Assembly: GCA_030666035.1 (NCBI GenBank)
Contig: DAOUYQ010000005.1
Coordinates: forward strand, 1-12,839
DNA: 12,839 nt
DNA from: Microcaldota archaeon
GTDB taxonomy: Archaea > Micrarchaeota > Micrarchaeia > Anstonellales > Bilamarchaeaceae
Direction of reading: 5' to 3'
Shown: positions 12,681 through 12,839 of the stretch, piece by piece
Numbering within the stretch: the stretch's first letter is position 1
Layout: the number at the start of each line of letters is the position of its first letter
Program-made: the position numbers and the translations under genes
The notes under the pieces: model-generated
Databases searched by the model: none
What the model was told of the DNA's origin: nothing
What the model saw: the letters and a program-made list of their open reading frames with translations, nothing else

Positions 12681-12839
12681 CTTGGTGCGGGTTTATTTTT
12701 AAATAAACCCCGTATAATGGTAATTTTTGAGAAAAGGTGTTTTAAATGCTTTCTTTGCTCCGGGGAAATGAGTGGGGCAAGCGCCCTGTGCAGTTAAAAT
12801 GAGAACTTCTTGGGATAGTCAGGCAAAACTAATTATTCT
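12681..12839. promoter_or_regulatory. SRP54 upstream region with perfect palindrome; right edge otherwise unassigned
   Basis: At 12689-12710 a perfect inverted repeat has 10-bp arms, GGGTTTATTT and AAATAAACCC, around two T. Its AT core is the only TATA-like element for SRP54. Further right, a GTATAATGG element (12712-12720) and GGTG (12736-12739) precede an ATG at 12746 that opens only an 18-codon frame. GGGC and GCCC (12775-12785) could pair as a small hairpin. An ATG at 12799 is open to the edge but has no supporting promoter or ribosome binding site. No gene is confidently assigned after 12680. Confidence 0.4.

Noticed and set aside
12746..12802. 18-codon frame with a GGTG upstream at good distance
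   Set aside because: It is too short to judge, has no recognisable product, and the GGTG and TATA-like match may be chance in AT-rich sequence.
12799..12839. Frame open to the right edge starting at ATG 12799
   Set aside because: Only 13 codons are visible, with no TATA-like box at 28 or 35 bp and no ribosome binding site.
1..12839. CRISPR array, insertion sequence or integration site
   Set aside because: No direct repeats with regular spacing, transposase, terminal inverted repeats or tRNA-end duplication was seen on reading both strands.

Overview
The window looks like a compact archaeal chromosome segment. The archaeal signs are a three-unit tRNA-splicing endonuclease, an archaeal-type SRP54, a geranylgeranyl reductase for ether-lipid saturation with its own ferredoxin, an inositol-1-phosphate synthase, AlaX, a PRC-barrel protein, TATA boxes at about 28 or 35 bp before start codons, and GGTG-type ribosome binding sites. 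Three-unit (epsilon-type) splicing endonucleases are known from ARMAN/Micrarchaeota relatives. A DPANN archaeon, possibly Micrarchaeota or Diapherotrites, is therefore the best guess, but there is no rRNA here to test it.

Layout, left to right. (1) 1-278: the 3' end of an unrecognised gene, abutting a convergent operon (279-1787, minus) of RNase HI and an orphan SPPY-type DNA methyltransferase. (2) 1838-2781 (plus): a two-helix membrane PH-domain protein overlapping by one base a small splicing-endonuclease paralog that has lost its catalytic histidine. (3) 2753-4855 (minus): a small HExxH metallopeptidase followed by a 553-residue protein whose C-terminal third has the His-Gly and Ser-Cys-x-x-Gly signatures of a caspase-fold (clan CD) peptidase. 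(4) 4911-6056 (plus): the complete three-unit splicing endonuclease, then a 148-bp gap with a GC-rich foldable core. (5) 6205-6843 (minus): AlaX, divergent from a PRC-barrel gene and RNase HII (6914-7806, plus) and a small membrane protein (7859-8095, plus). (6) 8102-10726 (minus): inositol-1-phosphate synthase, geranylgeranyl reductase and ferredoxin, a membrane-lipid block. (7) 10858-11346 (plus): a CYTH-fold protein with eroded catalytic acidic residues, whose stop codon interlocks with that of SRP54 (11343-12680, minus).

The genes fall into RNA and translation upkeep (both splicing-endonuclease homologs, AlaX, RNase HI and HII, SRP54), archaeal lipid synthesis (reductase, ferredoxin, inositol-phosphate synthase) and envelope or division functions (PH protein, PRC-barrel protein). 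The two putative proteases are the least explained. Genes are very tightly packed: convergent pairs abut or overlap, and divergent pairs share gaps of 50-130 bp in which the TATA boxes are interleaved or, in two cases, are a single palindromic box. No rRNA, tRNA, CRISPR array, insertion sequence or transposase was recognised, and no gene-free stretch exceeds 160 bp.
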